11,146 bases of DNA from Bacteroidales bacterium (GCA_029933565.1 JAOZNY010000026.1:1-11146); one strand, 5' to 3'. Positions 1 through 7,904 are shown, counted from the stretch's first letter. Notes: generated by a model from the letters alone, not told the origin. Translations and numbers: made by a program.

Positions 1-86
1 TGACAATTGTTATTGATGCTAAACGCAATATTGGCGTAGTTTACAAACCTGGAGTGAAAGTGGATGAAGATAAGATTAGGATGTGA
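1..86 (+). CDS. C-terminal end of an unrecognised protein (partial)
   Basis: An open frame entering from the left edge (first full codon at base 3) runs 27 codons to a TGA at 84-86. The visible tail has alternating hydrophobic and charged residues (TIVIDAKRNIGVVYKPG, then a lysine- and aspartate-rich end), as in a final beta-hairpin of a soluble domain. It is too short to assign a family. It converges on the dehydrogenase gene at 229-1395, and the inverted repeat at 106-173 lies between the two. That it is coding rests only on the open frame and the sensible amino-acid composition, so confidence is moderate. Confidence 0.45.
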   Translation, partial: TIVIDAKRNIGVVYKPGVKVDEDKIRM

Positions 87-105
87 GAATTACTAGTACA
101 AATTT

Positions 106-173
106 ATGAGTTGCCATGGACTTTAGTGCAGGGTATACAAGAAATCCCTGGACTAAAGTCCATGGCAACTCAT
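106..173. repeat. Long perfect inverted repeat (hairpin) between convergent genes
   Basis: The arm at 106-127 (ATGAGTTGCCATGGACTTTA plus GT) is the exact reverse complement of 152-173, giving a 22-bp perfect stem. After one G-G mismatch (128/151), five more pairs form (129-133 with 146-150), leaving a 12-base loop. There is no clear T-tract on either side, so it is not a textbook intrinsic terminator. It could still stop or protect transcripts from both converging genes. The form resembles dispersed intergenic palindromes (REP-like), but only one copy is present here. Confidence 0.8.
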
Positions 174-187
174 CCATGGCAACTCAT
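160..187. repeat. 14-bp tandem duplication of the hairpin arm
   Basis: The sequence CCATGGCAACTCAT occurs at 160-173 and again immediately after at 174-187, followed by a partial third start (CCA, 188-190). The first copy is the outer part of the right arm of the hairpin at 106-173. The left arm at 106-119 could therefore pair with either copy. This looks like a local slippage or insertion event at the edge of the palindrome. Confidence 0.8.
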
Positions 188-228
188 CCAAAGCATATTC
201 ACAGACCTATTTATTGTAACAAATGTAC

Positions 229-1395
229 TTACTCAAATGCCGAAATACCAGTAATATCAAATCCGGTAATCAACAAATGTACATCGTGAGTTCCCTCGTA
301 GGTAATTACCGATTCGAGGTTCATCATGTGGCGCATTATTGGGAAATCGCCGGAAATACCCATAGCACCCAAAATTTGCCGGCTTTCGCGAGCAATGTCC
401 AAAGCCATTTTTACATTATTGCGCTTCGCCATGGAAATTTGCGCGGGGGTAGCACGGTCATCATTTCTTAGTGTTCCTACCCTCCAGGCCAATAGTTGTG
501 CTTTGGTAATTTCTGTTAGCATTTCGGCCAGTTTTTTTTGTTGTAACTGGAACGATGCTATTGGTTTATTAAACTGCTTTCGCTCAAGTGAATACCTAAG
601 TGCTGTATCGTAACAATCCATTGCTGCCCCAATAACTCCCCATGCAATTCCGTAGCGTGCTGAGTTTAGACATTTCAAAGGGCCTTTTAAACCTTTTACA
701 TTTGGGAGTAAATTTTCTTTTGGAACTTTTACATTGTCGAAAACAAACTCACCTGTAATTGATGCCCTCAACGACCATTTATTTTTTGTTTCAGGAACAG
801 TAAGTCCTTCCATCCCTTTTTCAATAATCAAGCCCCTGACCACTCCTTCTTCATCCTTCGCCCACACTACACCTACATCAGCAATTGGCGAATTTGTAAT
901 CCACATTTTTGAACCATTCAAGAGGTAATGATCACCTTTGTCTTCAAAGCGAGAAAGCATTCCACCCGGATCGGAACCATAGTTTGGCTCGGTAAGCCCA
1001 AATGCCCCAACCCATTCTCCTGAGGCAAGCTTAGGAAGATATTTCATTCGTTGCTCTTCATTGCCAAAAGCATAAATTGGATACATTACCAAAGATGACT
1101 GCACAGAAGCTGCCGACCTAATCGCCGAATCACCCCTTTCAAGTTCCGTCATTATTACACCGTAGGCAACCTGATCCATGCCGGCTCCTCCATATTTTTC
1201 AGGAATGTAAGGGCCAAAAGCACCAAGTTCACCAAGTTCTTTAATAAAATGCAAAGGGAATTCATGATTTTGTGCTGCCTGATCAATTATTGGTTTCACC
1301 GAACGATCGACCCAATCGCGGACAGCGGAACGGACAATTTTATGATCTTCGCTTAACAACTCATCAACAAGAAAATAATCAGGAGGATTGTACAT
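229..1395 (-). CDS. gcdH: Acyl-CoA dehydrogenase, glutaryl-CoA dehydrogenase type
   Basis: A 388-residue flavoenzyme of full family length, expected to oxidise and decarboxylate glutaryl-CoA to crotonyl-CoA in lysine/glutarate breakdown, passing electrons to electron-transfer flavoprotein in the cytoplasm. It has the acyl-CoA dehydrogenase order: a helical N-domain, the flavin-contacting segment FGLTEPNYGSD (residues 132-142), a middle beta-domain with WITNSP, and a C-terminal helical domain with ERKQF (271-275). The catalytic base is Glu367 in TYEGTHD. The segment ELERGDSAIRSAASVQSS (84-101) keeps the glutamate and the arginine (Arg93) that in glutaryl-CoA dehydrogenases hold the distal carboxylate, which favours this subfamily over general acyl-CoA dehydrogenases. 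It is divergent from ridA (100 bp between start codons), and no other lysine-degradation gene lies nearby. Substrate assignment is by motif only. Confidence 0.85.
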   Translation of the reverse strand: MYNPPDYFLVDELLSEDHKIVRSAVRDWVDRSVKPIIDQAAQNHEFPLHFIKELGELGAFGPYIPEKYGGAGMDQVAYGVIMTELERGDSAIRSAASVQSSLVMYPIYAFGNEEQRMKYLPKLASGEWVGAFGLTEPNYGSDPGGMLSRFEDKGDHYLLNGSKMWITNSPIADVGVVWAKDEEGVVRGLIIEKGMEGLTVPETKNKWSLRASITGEFVFDNVKVPKENLLPNVKGLKGPLKCLNSARYGIAWGVIGAAMDCYDTALRYSLERKQFNKPIASFQLQQKKLAEMLTEITKAQLLAWRVGTLRNDDRATPAQISMAKRNNVKMALDIARESRQILGAMGISGDFPIMRHMMNLESVITYEGTHDVHLLITGFDITGISAFE

Positions 1396-1450
1396 AAATT
1401 CTATTTTTAAAAATTAGGGTGTAAAAATACATTAACTTAATTGCTTTTTG

Positions 1451-1458
1451 TAATTTTG
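1451..1458 (+). promoter_or_regulatory. Candidate Bacteroidota -7 element for ridA
   Basis: TAATTTTG matches the TAnnTTTG consensus exactly and lies 37 bases before the ridA ATG, so transcription would begin around 1463-1466. No clear TTTG or TTG element is seen about 19-21 bases further upstream, so only half of the usual promoter is supported. Confidence 0.4.
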
Positions 1459-1495
1459 GAACTTAACAATTTTAAAAACTTAAATATTTTCAAAA

Positions 1496-1879
1496 ATGAA
1501 AAATGTAATTTATACCCAGAATGCCCCTGAGCCAATTGGCCCTTACAGTCAGGCAATTGAACAAAACGGAATGCTTTTTATTTCAGGACAGATTCCTGTT
1601 GACCCTGCCACTGGTAATGTTGTTGCGGGAGGAGTTGCTCAGCAAACTGAGCAGGTAATGAAAAATATACAGGCAATTATTACTGCTGCTGCCTATGGCC
1701 ACGACCTTTCAAAAATTCTGAAATGTACAATTTACCTTTCTGATATGTCATATTTTGCCGATATGAATGGAGTTTACGGTTCTTATTTCCCCAGCGATCC
1801 ACCAGCACGTGCCGCCTTTGCCGTTAAGGAACTGCCACTTGGAGTGATGGTTGAAATTGAGGCTGTTGCGATGAAGTAA
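1496..1879 (+). CDS. ridA: RidA family 2-iminobutanoate/2-iminopropanoate deaminase
   Basis: A 127-residue protein of typical length for the RidA/YjgF family, cytoplasmic trimers that hydrolyse reactive enamine/imine intermediates released by PLP enzymes such as threonine dehydratase, giving 2-keto acids and ammonia. Family hallmarks are visible: the opening segment APEPIGPYSQA (10-20) with Tyr17, LFISGQIP (27-34), and the C-terminal signature PPARAAFAVKELPLGVMVEI (102-121). That signature carries Arg105, which binds the substrate carboxylate, and Glu120, which positions the catalytic water. All active-site residues expected of an active RidA (rather than an inactive Rid subgroup) are present. 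It stands alone, divergent from the dehydrogenase gene, with an exact TAnnTTTG element upstream and a possible terminator downstream. The ATG at 1496 gives the canonical N-terminus. Confidence 0.93.
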   Translation: MKNVIYTQNAPEPIGPYSQAIEQNGMLFISGQIPVDPATGNVVAGGVAQQTEQVMKNIQAIITAAAYGHDLSKILKCTIYLSDMSYFADMNGVYGSYFPSDPPARAAFAVKELPLGVMVEIEAVAMK

Positions 1880-1920
1880 AGGAAAGAATCAGGAGTCAGG
1901 AATAATAAGATATTAAAATG

Positions 1921-1944
1921 AAAGTCGCAGACTTTGTTTTATTT
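1921..1944 (+). terminator. Possible weak intrinsic terminator of ridA
   Basis: AAAGTC (1921-1926) and GACTTT (1930-1935) form a 6-bp stem with a GCA loop, followed at once by GTTTTATTT. It lies 41 bases after the ridA stop. The stem is short and only partly GC, so it is a candidate only. The stronger hairpin at 1948-1970 just beyond lacks a T-tract. Confidence 0.4.
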
Positions 1945-1947
1945 GAA

Positions 1948-1970
1948 GGCTGAAGATACAATCTTCAGCC
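1948..1970. repeat. Perfect 10-bp hairpin
   Basis: GGCTGAAGAT (1948-1957) and ATCTTCAGCC (1961-1970) are exact reverse complements around an ACA loop. It sits between convergent ridA and the TolC-type gene. The right arm is the start of the direct repeat described at 1960-2043. Confidence 0.75.
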
Positions 1971-2043
1971 AGTTTCGAGATACACATGTCCGCCTCAGGC
2001 GGAATCTTCAGCCAGTTTCGACGTCAGGACTCAGCCAGTTTCG
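1960..2043. repeat. Three short direct repeats around a GC palindrome
   Basis: AATCTTCAGCCAGTTTCGA occurs at 1960-1978 and at 2003-2021, and a shorter version (TCAGCCAGTTTCG) at 2031-2043. Between the first two copies is the 15-base palindrome TCCGCCTCAGGCGGA (1989-2003). The 221-base gap 1880-2100 holds no open frame that looks like a gene. Apart from these repeats and the possible terminator, it looks like degenerate intergenic repeat sequence. Confidence 0.7.
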
Positions 2044-2100
2044 GTGTCAGGAAGCAACAACTTGAGAACTTGACAACCCGATAAGCTGACAACAAAGTTT

Positions 2101-3414
2101 CTACTGCACTTCTTGCATAAACAAACCGGCAAGTTTCATTAATTGAAGTTCGGCAATTTTTGCAGTATACTTTGCATCGTTGAATCTGTTAATGGATTCT
2201 TGTAGGTCAACTTGTGCCTTACGATAATCGATTGAGGTAATTTGACCCAATACAAATTGCCCTCTTGAATACTCGAAGTTGAGATTGTTGGTCTCCATGT
2301 TTTTATTCTCGGCTTCCATTATAAATATGGAGTTCTCGTAGTTGATAAAAGCGTTGGACACTTCACGCATAAGGTTTATTTCCTGATTATAGGTTTGTTC
2401 CTGTGCATTGAGTTCGGCAATCTTAGCATTTTGTACTTGGGTGTGAGTGCGGCCACCATCAAACAAATCCCAACTTAATGATGCCCGTGCATTTAAACCA
2501 TATGCCTCACTTGCCAAAAAGGCGCCTCCTGTACTTTGTGTATTATTTGCTGAATAGCCTCCCGAAAGGTCCACCTTTGGAATATACCCGGCACGCAATG
2601 ATTTTGTGTCCAGTTGTGCAATATCCATACTTTGTTTTGAAATTAAATACTCCACATTCTGTTGAAGTGCCATATCCATTACAGTATCTTCGATAACTGT
2701 GTTTTTAAACAAAACGTTAGTATCAACTTCAAAGGCGGTCTTCACATCCCTTGCCAAAAGTACATTAAAGTTGCGCCTTGCAATCTGAAGTTCGCGATTT
2801 GTGTTTATGTAATTTATGCTGTCGTTGTTTTTATCAACTTCTGAACGCAATAAATCCAGAGTTGATGCTTGGCCAAACTCAAATTGCATTTTTGCCCTTT
2901 CGTACCTTTCGCTTGAAATGTCCAATGTTCTTTTTTGATTTTTAAGTCTGGAACTAAAATTGGCTACCTGATAATACGACAAAATGACCGCCATTAATGT
3001 GTTTTCGATAGTTGCTCGCGCCTGAAGTTCAACAAGTGTATAATTAGATTTAAATTTTTTATAAGTGTTTTGTCGGCCAAAACCATCAAACAACCTATAA
3101 TTCATTGTTATACCATAGTTATAATTATCAGTAATTGCATCTTTAACATCCCTGTTTATGCCACCGCCCATATCGGTATAAGTATCTTCATTTTTTTTGG
3201 AAATTCCTCCACTGGCACTTAGCGAAGGCAGATAACCAGAGTTTAGAATGCTGGCATTGTTTTCTGCAATCTTTATATTGTTGCGTGCAATCCTAATATC
3301 ATGATTTTCCTGCATTGCAATATCCACTGCCTCCATTAAACTAAGTGGCTGCTGAGAAAATGCCGTTAATGAGGATAATGATAGTACTAGTATTATTGTT
3401 TTTATTTTTATCAT
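2101..3414 (-). CDS. TolC-family outer-membrane efflux channel
   Basis: A 437-residue outer-membrane factor that would form the trimeric exit duct of the tripartite pump encoded upstream. An N-terminal signal peptide (Lys3/Lys5, hydrophobic 7-16, likely cleavage after AFS at 18-20) is followed directly by QQPLSLMEAVDIAMQENHDI, the conserved start of the mature TolC fold. The two-fold internal repeat of the family shows: GYLPSL (60-65) recurs as GYIPKV (276-281), and YRLFDGFG (106-113) recurs as WDLFDGGR (315-322). Each beta-strand pair is followed by long amphipathic helices such as ERYERAKMQFEFGQASTLDL (169-188). No N-terminal lipoprotein cysteine is seen. The gene is last in the minus-strand efflux locus, 165 bp after the RND gene, and that gap contains a palindromic repeat. 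It may be co-transcribed or have its own promoter. Confidence 0.92.
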   Translation of the reverse strand: MIKIKTIILVLSLSSLTAFSQQPLSLMEAVDIAMQENHDIRIARNNIKIAENNASILNSGYLPSLSASGGISKKNEDTYTDMGGGINRDVKDAITDNYNYGITMNYRLFDGFGRQNTYKKFKSNYTLVELQARATIENTLMAVILSYYQVANFSSRLKNQKRTLDISSERYERAKMQFEFGQASTLDLLRSEVDKNNDSINYINTNRELQIARRNFNVLLARDVKTAFEVDTNVLFKNTVIEDTVMDMALQQNVEYLISKQSMDIAQLDTKSLRAGYIPKVDLSGGYSANNTQSTGGAFLASEAYGLNARASLSWDLFDGGRTHTQVQNAKIAELNAQEQTYNQEINLMREVSNAFINYENSIFIMEAENKNMETNNLNFEYSRGQFVLGQITSIDYRKAQVDLQESINRFNDAKYTAKIAELQLMKLAGLFMQEVQ

Positions 3415-3454
3415 TTTATTGTGATTTTATTTACTCAAAAGAACTAAAGAAAGG

Positions 3455-3555
3455 CGTCATTGCGATGGAGGTACGACTGAAGTAATCTCTCAAATTACCC
3501 ATAAGGGGTATAAACTGAGATTGCCACGTCCTCCTTCGTCGTCCACGCAATGACG
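3455..3555. repeat. About 100-bp imperfect palindromic intergenic repeat
   Basis: CGTCATTGCG (3455-3464) pairs perfectly with CGCAATGACG (3546-3555). Inside, AATCT (about 3484-3488) pairs with AGATT (3518-3522), and TACCC (3496-3500) pairs with GGGTA (3506-3510) at the tip. Together they form one long imperfect hairpin. Elements beginning GTCATTGCGA and containing GAAG-AATCT are familiar dispersed repeats in many bacterial genomes; I recognise the style but cannot count copies. It fills most of the gap between the RND and TolC genes, where it may change the relative amount of channel mRNA. Confidence 0.75.
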
Positions 3556-3579
3556 TGACCCAAAACCCTAGGGGCAAAT

Positions 3580-6500
3580 TCATAACTTTTTATATTCAGT
3601 TTCTGATGATGCCACCGCTTCTCTTTCTGCTTTCATTTCCTTGATTGCCCTTTCCATTGGTTCGGCTTCTATTTTCTCACCTTCCCAAATCCAATGAACA
3701 GTACGCTTTAAATTGTTGAATGATTTAAGTAAAACAGGCAATAAAAGTAATGTTAAAATTGTTGAAAATGCAATTCCGTATGCAATTGAAATTGCCATGG
3801 GGATAAGAAATTGTGCCGCTAAACTTTTTTCAAAATAAAGTAATGGTGCCAGTCCTGCAACAGTAGTTAGCGAAGTAAGGAATATTGGTCGAAAACGTGA
3901 AAAGCCTGCATGAATAATTGCATCATCAAGTTTTTCACCTTCTTTTAAATAAAGGTTCAGTTTACTTACCAGTACAAGAGAATCATTTACCAGAATACCA
4001 ACGAGGGCCACAATTCCAAGTCCTGAAAGTATGTTAACAGGCATGCCATGTAGCCAGTGCCCCCAAACAACTCCAATTGCACTAAATGGGATAAGAAGCA
4101 TAATTAATGTGGTTTGTCCAAAAGATCGGAAAGTAAAAGTAATTACCGCAAAAATTAAGAAAAATACTATGCTTAAAACTACTACTGCCGAACTTTGTGT
4201 TTTTTCTGCTTCGCGGTTCTGCCCTTCGTATTTTACAGTTACCGAAGGATATTTAGCTATAATTTCGGGTACAATATTATTAGAAACCTCAGCCAACATA
4301 TCCGATGCTGAAGTACTTTCATTTGCTAGGTCTGCCTCAACAATTATTTCTCGTCTGCCGTCAAGGTGGCTAATATCAACTGTTCCCCGTTCAATTTCGT
4401 AGGTGGCTATTTCACCAAATGGAATCCTATAGCCTGATGATGTTGTAATACGCATATCATCGAGGTTTGAAATGGCTGTACGATACTCTTCATCGTACCT
4501 TACCCAAATCTTCACTTGATCGCGCCCACGCTGCAAACGCTGAACTTCCCTGCCAAAGAAACCACTTCTCACCTGGCCCAAAACATCCTGAAGTGTAAGC
4601 CCCAACATATTTGCTTTCTCCTTAAGCTTTACATTTATCTCTTTAATCCCTTTTGGGTCGTTATCCATAACATCGCGCAAAGCAGGCATGCTTTTTAATT
4701 TGTCTTTTAACTCCTCTTTAGCCAACTCCAGTTCTTCCAAATCATTTCCGAAAAATGCAACTGAAACAGGTTTACCAAAATGCGAACCACTACCAAATGA
4801 AATATATTCAACACCATAAGTTGGCCCCAAACGCTCCTTAATATCCCTAACAATAATATCGCTGGCAAGGTCTCTTATTTCTGACTCAAGCATTAAAAGA
4901 GTAAGTGAGCCATCGGAAGTAGAAGGGCCGACACTTAGTTTAATGTTTTCAATTATCTGAAGGCTGTCAGGACGCTGTGAACTAAAATACTCATTGCTCT
5001 CAAGAGCAGCTGTTTGAATTTTTTCCAACCATGATTTTGTGATTTCGGCTTTGGTGCCGGCAGGCATTTTCAAACTTATAGAAATATTATGCCTTTCCAT
5101 TGTTGGGAAAAATGTTACACCTATTACACCTCCTTTAATTGCTGCAAAAGAAAGTACTAATACTGAAATAATAACTGCGAAAGAAAGTGACTTATTTTTC
5201 AATACTGCTTTAAGTGCAGGGATATAGGTTTTGTCGCGCATCCAGAACATAAGTTTATCGAAAAACCTAATAATAAAGTTTTGCTTGCGTTTACCTGCCA
5301 GGGCTTTGGAATGCGCCAGGTGGGATGGTAAAATAATCAATGCTTCCACCAATGAAATACTAAGGGTAGCAATTACCACAAAGGCTAGTTCACCAAAGAA
5401 ATCGGCCATTCTTCCATCAAGAAAAAAGAATGAAGAAAAAGCAATTATTGTTGTTAGAATGGCAGATACAATGGCAGGGACAACTTCCATGGTTCCATCA
5501 ATGGCAGCTTGTATTGCATTTTTTCCTTTTTCATAGTGGTGATAAACATTTTCGGCAATCACAATTCCATCGTCAACCAAAATACCAATTACCACAATCA
5601 TCCCGAAAAGGGAAATAATATTGATAGTAACTCCGCTAAGGTTAGCAAAAATAAACATGCCGAGAAAAGAAACCGGGAAACCGGCTGCCACCCAAAATGC
5701 CATGCGCGGATTAAGAAACATGGACAAAAATATAAGAACAAGTATTATCCCAGAAATACCATTATTTACCAATAGTTTTTTACGGGCATTCAATACAACC
5801 GACATATCTCTTGTAACGGTAAGTGTTATCCCGGTGTGAGTTAAATTGTAATTGTCAACATAGTCTCTTACCTTTTGTGCCACTGCTAGTAAATCTTCAC
5901 CATCTGTTGTCGAGATATTTACATCTACTGCTTTAATCCCATTTATGTCAACTTCATCTGGCGAATCGGACCAACGATCCCTAACCTCAGCAACATCTCG
6001 TACCAGAACAGTTCGCCCCATTTGGTCTGACTTAATTAGGATATTATCAATTTCATGGGCATAATATTTTTTTGCCCTGCCACGAATCAAATATTCTTCA
6101 TTAAGTGCTTTAATGGTTCCTCCGGTAATGTCAATATTTGCCTTTCTCACTGCAGAGGCTACTTGTTCAAAACTCAGGTTGAATGCCCTCAGTTTCGATT
6201 CGTCAACGGCAATTTCTATTTCTTCATCAGGAAATCCGCTCAGCGTAATCTTGGAAATTCCTCCAAGGTCGCGCAAATCATCTTCAATCTTTCTTGCTGT
6301 TTGCTTAAGCGATTTTAACGAAACACCTTTGCCACTAATGGTAAAGCCCATGGCAGGATTACGGTTTTCATTTTTAAAAACTACTATTGGCTCCATGTCG
6401 CCAGGAAAGGATGCTATTTGATCAACAGCATTTTTCACATCGCGATAGGCCTCATCCATATCGTGACCTTTTATTATTTCGACTATAATATTTGCCCTGT

Positions 6501-6762
6501 TTTCTGATGATTTTGAAGTAAAACGTTCAATTCCGGTTACACCTCGAAGGTTATCTTCAATCTTAAGAACTATGCCCTCTTCTACTTCTTCGGGTGATGC
6601 ACCCGGATACATTACCTGAATTGTAATATTCCGATTTTCGACAAGGGGGAAAAATGAAGCCCCCATATTCATCATGCTGAAATATCCAAATATTACAAAC
6701 CCAAAAATGAGAACATTGGTGGAAATGGGATATTTTATGAAATATGTAATTATTCCTCTCAT
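3580..6762 (-). CDS. RND family inner-membrane efflux transporter (AcrB/HAE-like)
   Basis: A 1060-residue proton-driven pump, full length for the AcrB type, expected to export hydrophobic or amphiphilic compounds through the adaptor and TolC channel encoded beside it. TM1 (about 14-33) is followed by the porter domain (about 40-330, with the conserved YPGASPEEVE at 52-61). TM2-6 (about 333-480) include GILVDDGIVIAENV (393-406), in which Asp397/Asp398 match the proton-relay aspartates of AcrB TM4. TM7 is about 526-548, a second porter domain about 550-855, and TM8-12 about 858-1015. The FFPL/FFPT segments after TM1 and TM7 (37-40, 551-554) show the internal duplication. In TM10 the AcrB lysine position is occupied by Asn926 (GILVNDSLVLV). 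The two-aspartate relay points to drug/solute (HAE-like) rather than metal-ion pumps. It starts 6 bp after the adaptor stop, so the two are surely one operon. Substrate unknown. Confidence 0.95.
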   Translation of the reverse strand: MRGIITYFIKYPISTNVLIFGFVIFGYFSMMNMGASFFPLVENRNITIQVMYPGASPEEVEEGIVLKIEDNLRGVTGIERFTSKSSENRANIIVEIIKGHDMDEAYRDVKNAVDQIASFPGDMEPIVVFKNENRNPAMGFTISGKGVSLKSLKQTARKIEDDLRDLGGISKITLSGFPDEEIEIAVDESKLRAFNLSFEQVASAVRKANIDITGGTIKALNEEYLIRGRAKKYYAHEIDNILIKSDQMGRTVLVRDVAEVRDRWSDSPDEVDINGIKAVDVNISTTDGEDLLAVAQKVRDYVDNYNLTHTGITLTVTRDMSVVLNARKKLLVNNGISGIILVLIFLSMFLNPRMAFWVAAGFPVSFLGMFIFANLSGVTINIISLFGMIVVIGILVDDGIVIAENVYHHYEKGKNAIQAAIDGTMEVVPAIVSAILTTIIAFSSFFFLDGRMADFFGELAFVVIATLSISLVEALIILPSHLAHSKALAGKRKQNFIIRFFDKLMFWMRDKTYIPALKAVLKNKSLSFAVIISVLVLSFAAIKGGVIGVTFFPTMERHNISISLKMPAGTKAEITKSWLEKIQTAALESNEYFSSQRPDSLQIIENIKLSVGPSTSDGSLTLLMLESEIRDLASDIIVRDIKERLGPTYGVEYISFGSGSHFGKPVSVAFFGNDLEELELAKEELKDKLKSMPALRDVMDNDPKGIKEINVKLKEKANMLGLTLQDVLGQVRSGFFGREVQRLQRGRDQVKIWVRYDEEYRTAISNLDDMRITTSSGYRIPFGEIATYEIERGTVDISHLDGRREIIVEADLANESTSASDMLAEVSNNIVPEIIAKYPSVTVKYEGQNREAEKTQSSAVVVLSIVFFLIFAVITFTFRSFGQTTLIMLLIPFSAIGVVWGHWLHGMPVNILSGLGIVALVGILVNDSLVLVSKLNLYLKEGEKLDDAIIHAGFSRFRPIFLTSLTTVAGLAPLLYFEKSLAAQFLIPMAISIAYGIAFSTILTLLLLPVLLKSFNNLKRTVHWIWEGEKIEAEPMERAIKEMKAEREAVASSETEYKKL

Positions 6763-6768
6763 AATTTC

Positions 6769-7881
6769 CTATTTATTTTTTTTAGGTATTACCTTCATTC
6801 CTGGGTATGCCCCCGATACATTTCTAACTACCAAATTATCACCATCATTAAGGTTGTCGACTAAAACTGTTTTTTTATTGAATTTTACAGCATTAATCTC
6901 TTTCTCAACAAGTGCGCTATCCTCTACCAAATAAATAAAAGTATTGTTGTGAAGTATGTTACGTGATATTAATAATGCACTTTCAACTGGGTCGGATTGA
7001 ATTTCGACATCGAGATACATGCCTGCTTTTAACGCTTTCCCTTTTGTTTCGATAAAAACAGCAACGGTTTGGGAGTTCAAATCGATAGCAGTATTAATTC
7101 TGGTAATCTTGCCGATAGAAACCTTTTGTCCATCGTGCGAAAAAATATCAACCTCATCGCCAATTGCAATATGCCCAGCATCGCTTGCCTTTACAGAAAC
7201 ATCAAGTTCAAAAATATCCATATTGCTAAACACCCCTATTTTTTGTCCGCTACGCACAAGCCCACCCGGATTAATATTTGACTGAGTTACGATACCATTA
7301 AATGGCGCTCTCAGATTATATTTGGCATATCTAGCTTCAAGATTTTTAATTGAATAATACTGAGTGAAAATCTTTTTTCCTGACACAAAATATTTCTCCT
7401 TATCGGAGGAAAATTCAGGCAATGGTTTTATACTTTTTTCGATCTCAAAATCCTTGAGGTAGTTTTCCCATTTTTTAAATTCTGTCGGAAATTCCATTTT
7501 AATATCGGGCAAAATACTTGTAACGGTATTCATAAAATCGCTGCGCTGTGAAAGCAATTGTGCCTTCGCCTCGGTATTGTCGATCCTAATCATCATTTCA
7601 CCTTTACGGTAAATAGTACCTGTACGAAATTCCTTTTTTTCAGTTTTTAAAACTCCTGTTACCTCCGAGTAGAGATCAAAAGTATTTTTTGCTTTTAACT
7701 GTCCCGAAGCATCAACCGTAAGTGGTAGTTGTTTATTTTTAACTACTTCCACCAAGGCTACTTTAATAGTTTCACCTTTATTTTTTGTTATTCGTTTTTT
7801 CCCCGTGCTAATGTATGAATAGGCAAAAACAGTTGCAATAACAACTAATACTGCCAATATCCATGACTTTCTGATTGTCAT
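6769..7881 (-). CDS. Efflux periplasmic adaptor (membrane fusion protein, HlyD/AcrA family)
   Basis: A 370-residue adaptor linking the RND pump to the TolC channel. It has one N-terminal transmembrane anchor (about 7-24) rather than a lipoprotein cysteine. The split lipoyl domain is visible as VDASGQLKAKNTFDLYSEVT (56-75, first half) and NLRAPFNGIVTQSNINPGGL (189-208, second half, with the conserved RAPFNG). A beta-barrel follows (about 222-295, ending in KALKAGMYLDVEI), then a membrane-proximal domain to the C-terminus (GAYPGMKVIPKK). The segment between the lipoyl halves (about 103-188) is unusual: instead of a long heptad coiled coil it is proline- and aromatic-rich (LPDIKMEFPTEFKKWENYL at 124-142, YFVSGKKIFTQYYSIKNLEA at 164-183). 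The gene lies 23 bp after marR and 6 bp before the pump, and a candidate MarR operator spans the marR stop just upstream. Confidence 0.9.
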   Translation of the reverse strand: MTIRKSWILAVLVVIATVFAYSYISTGKKRITKNKGETIKVALVEVVKNKQLPLTVDASGQLKAKNTFDLYSEVTGVLKTEKKEFRTGTIYRKGEMMIRIDNTEAKAQLLSQRSDFMNTVTSILPDIKMEFPTEFKKWENYLKDFEIEKSIKPLPEFSSDKEKYFVSGKKIFTQYYSIKNLEARYAKYNLRAPFNGIVTQSNINPGGLVRSGQKIGVFSNMDIFELDVSVKASDAGHIAIGDEVDIFSHDGQKVSIGKITRINTAIDLNSQTVAVFIETKGKALKAGMYLDVEIQSDPVESALLISRNILHNNTFIYLVEDSALVEKEINAVKFNKKTVLVDNLNDGDNLVVRNVSGAYPGMKVIPKKNK

Positions 7882-7904
7882 ATATCTTTTATTTAATATT
7901 TTTA

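Noticed and set aside
229..471. Plus-strand 82-codon frame overlapping the dehydrogenase C-terminus
   Set aside because: It is antisense to the conserved TYEGTHD catalytic region, with no independent support.
4031..4402. Plus-strand 123-codon open frame inside the RND gene
   Set aside because: It is antisense to conserved transporter sequence and its translation shows no domain. Like the other plus-strand frames in 2101-7881, it is a by-product of the opposite coding strand.
7725..7746. GTAGTT-N10-AACTAC inverted repeat as a third regulator site
   Set aside because: It lies inside the adaptor coding sequence, has a 10-base instead of a 6-base spacer, and does not match the other two palindromes outside the short arms.
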